Origin: Varroa destructor | Lineage: Eukaryota; Arthropoda; Arachnida; Mesostigmata; Varroidae | Reading direction: 5' to 3' | Length of the DNA: 64,000 bases | Assembly: GCF_002443255.2 (NCBI RefSeq) | Contig: NW_019211455.1 | Coordinates: forward strand, 53,778,801 to 53,842,800 | Part shown: piece by piece, positions 61,844 to 64,000 of the stretch | Numbering within the stretch: position 1 is the stretch's first letter | How the letters are laid out: each line of letters starts with the position of its first letter | The notes under the pieces: model-generated | Database searches by the model: none | What the model was told of the DNA's origin: nothing | Seen by the model: only the letters and a program-made list of their open reading frames with translations | Position numbers and translations under genes: made by a program

Positions 61844-64000
61844 CGCTCTCTCTCTCTCTCTCTCTCTGAGCTGTTACCCAGAGTTTACACCAAGTGCAAA
61901 CAGATATGTGCCATAGATCTGCTTTCAGCTCGTGACTAGCGCGGTATTTGTCGTTGTCAACGGCACCCTCACTCGTCGTCCTTCGTGATTCTGTGTGAAG
62001 GATACGATGTCCTTTTGCAAACGCCTGAGTCCGATTACGTCCACACTTTACGGCCCTATGTTATATTGAAATGAAGCTAGAGAGTTCAAGGGACGCTATA
62101 AGGGTTGACACTATGTGTATAAGATAAGCTGACTGTACCATTAATAATGAAGGCAGTGGGGGCATCAGTGGCGGGTACGACTAGTTACCACCACAACTAA
62201 TACTTCACTGACTGTCATTTCACCAAAATCTATATTTGAAATTCAGATCGACCCACGGCAACCAACTCTCAAGCGAGGCTCGAGCTATCGCCATAACTGC
62301 TCTGACGGTGAGCGTTTAGCGATCTACCGGTATACTGTAGTCGACTAAAGGGGTTTAGAGTGCCCTGGGTTCTCTCGACCATGCGAAGCAGATGTGTTAC
62401 TAGCTTTCAAGAAGACGCCACCGTTTACCAACGCAGTTATAGGAACGGCCTTAGGCCGTATCGTTGCTACGGATAGTGGATATGAGTCGGTCCTATTCCG
62501 CAGACGGCGGAAGATTAGGGACGTTATCGTGGGGACGAGGAGGCAATGTGGGGCGAATCGGCGTGATACTGCCATGGATGAGTGACCCGTCTGAAATGGT
62601 TGTCAGGGATCGTCGTTAGTACAATAATACTCTATTTCCTGGTAGGTATAGGGTGGGTAATAGGTAGGCAAACGGCTTATCTGCTGCTAGCGGAAGTAAC
62701 AAATGGTGACGTAGAGACAAAACGGACGGACCTGCGAATCCGTGCCTGGGCACCTGTTTTTTTGCTTCCTTAACCGACGACTGCGCCCTGTGTGTAACTT
62801 AAAATTTTCAATTGATTATACATATGAAACAGGTGAGTAAATTTAGATATTCGCTTTTCAAGATTTCCTGGTCATAGTTAACGTGTTTCTCACTATACCA
62901 CTTATTACGTTTTTAAGAGTTTTAGAAGCTTTATAACAGATTAATAGATTCTGATTCAATTATAATGCTAATTATGTCTCTGATACCGCTATTCAGGATC
63001 ACAAGTTTGGAAGTGTTATACTCGCTTCGATGTGCTAATATAGAAGTTACATATTGGTATAGCGATCGACAAAGTATTGATGGTCTTAAAGCTAAATTGA
63101 GGTTAACTTTCGCTATTTTAAAACAGTAATGAACAAAAAAAATTGTCAGCGCTTCTTCGACCATCACCCAATATGTGTATATGCATATGGCGGCCAACAG
63201 TATTGAGCTCTCTCAGCTAGTCCTAATAGAAGACTCAATAGCCGTATGAAAACTATTATTATCCGTATCTGACAAGCCGTATTTGAAACGATGTCGAAAG
63301 GTCGCAGGTTATAATTAAAGCAAACATTTCAGAAGGTTACAAAAGTTATTACGTTGGCCGTTTATCGTAATCGATTTGTTTGCTGGCCATCCGAAGCAAA
63401 ATAGATATCTTCATTTTAACATATAAAAACGGTTAATACACTCATAAAAACTTGGTGCAAATCCAATAATATTCCATGTTTAAGAAACAATATAACTACG
63501 TATGTTTACTGTACTTTGAACTGTGTAGAAAAACAAGTTTCGTTAGTATGAATAATGTACCCGCATGAACCTACGGGACGTCTTGGCACAGCTTGTAACA
63601 AGCGTAGATACTGCGTCCAGCGAGCATTGATACTAGACTAAACTTAAAGCTGTCTCATAAATTACTATAACCAGCAATTATAAGTTACAGTTGTTACATG
63701 ATTTTGTATTTGGGCTGGCATGAAAAACTTACTCGTATATCATCAATCACGCATCTCTGAATGTAACCGGTAGCTGCTCGTACATTATGCCTGCCTACCA
63801 TGTGTAAGCACACGCGAATACGCTAGCTCTACATCATGTTAAAATTATAGGCGTACAGGCTTGTACTTTTTTAAGAATTTGTGCGTTATAGCTAGTTAGC
63901 AGCAGGTATCGAAGTGTGTCTAGATACAGAATTCCCATTTTGACACCCATATATATGGGCTCGAGTGCTGCTAATGTGATTATAAGTTGAAACTGTGTGA
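61009..64000. other. Non-coding right end
   Basis: Holds the compound CT/CG/CT microsatellite and otherwise AT-rich sequence. Overlapping plus and minus frames at 62.35-62.6 kb look like chance. No gene is supported. Confidence 0.45.
61794..61867. repeat. Compound microsatellite (CT)n-(CG)n-(CT)n
   Basis: About 35 nt of CT repeat, then 19 nt of alternating C and G (61828-61846), then about 21 nt of CT repeat. Confidence 0.95.

Noticed and set aside
1..64000. CRISPR arrays, prokaryotic operons, rRNA, intact transposons, viral genes
   Set aside because: No regularly spaced repeats, Shine-Dalgarno-led gene strings, rRNA-like blocks, transposase or polymerase motifs, or long terminal repeats were seen.

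Overview
This is a eukaryotic genomic window. It is AT-rich (by eye about 40% GC), has many (AT)n microsatellites, GT-AG introns, long non-coding stretches and one 100-N assembly gap. It has no bacterial operon structure and I could identify no RNA genes. The one clear gene is a metazoan cell-surface protein, and its style together with the base composition suggests an arthropod, possibly a parasitiform mite. The organism assignment is inference only.

Central gene (minus strand, 49454 to 40416). A single-pass type I membrane protein is encoded in three exons: exon 1 (49454-49238, signal peptide plus a canonical LDL-receptor class A repeat), exon 2 (48986-48791, first half of a CUB-like domain, with no start codon of its own) and a very long exon 3 (43644-40416, the rest of a CUB array, a degenerate second LDLa, a transmembrane helix and a cytoplasmic tail). 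The splice phases chain exactly (1 to 1, then 2 to 2), the sites have good consensus, and a near-ideal branch point precedes exon 3. The joined reading frame predicts 1213 residues. The architecture resembles the CUB/LDLa transmembrane proteins typified by Drosophila Culd, but orthology is not proven.

Downstream on the same strand, a possible second gene starts at 38809: a signal-peptide exon with a consensus donor at 38555. On the right side (57-61 kb) several GC-richer minus-strand stretches have splice-compatible open frames: a terminal exon at 60018-59827 with an AATAAA downstream, and an exon pair 58055-57951 / 57491-57118. An open frame at 61008-60749 is interrupted by one TAA. Weaker candidates lie at 34641-34837 (+), 28543-28211 (-), 25679-25914 (+) and 17954-17316 (-).

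Layout: 1-17 kb non-coding, AT-rich; 17-18 kb an unexplained 212-codon frame; 18-38 kb mostly non-coding with two GC-richer islands (22.5-23.0 and 25.6-26.8 kb); 38.5-49.5 kb the gene core; 49.5-57 kb promoter-side flank and non-coding sequence; 57-61 kb candidate exons and the gap; 61-64 kb non-coding with a CT/CG/CT compound microsatellite. I found no CRISPR array, intact mobile element, viral gene, rRNA or convincing tRNA.
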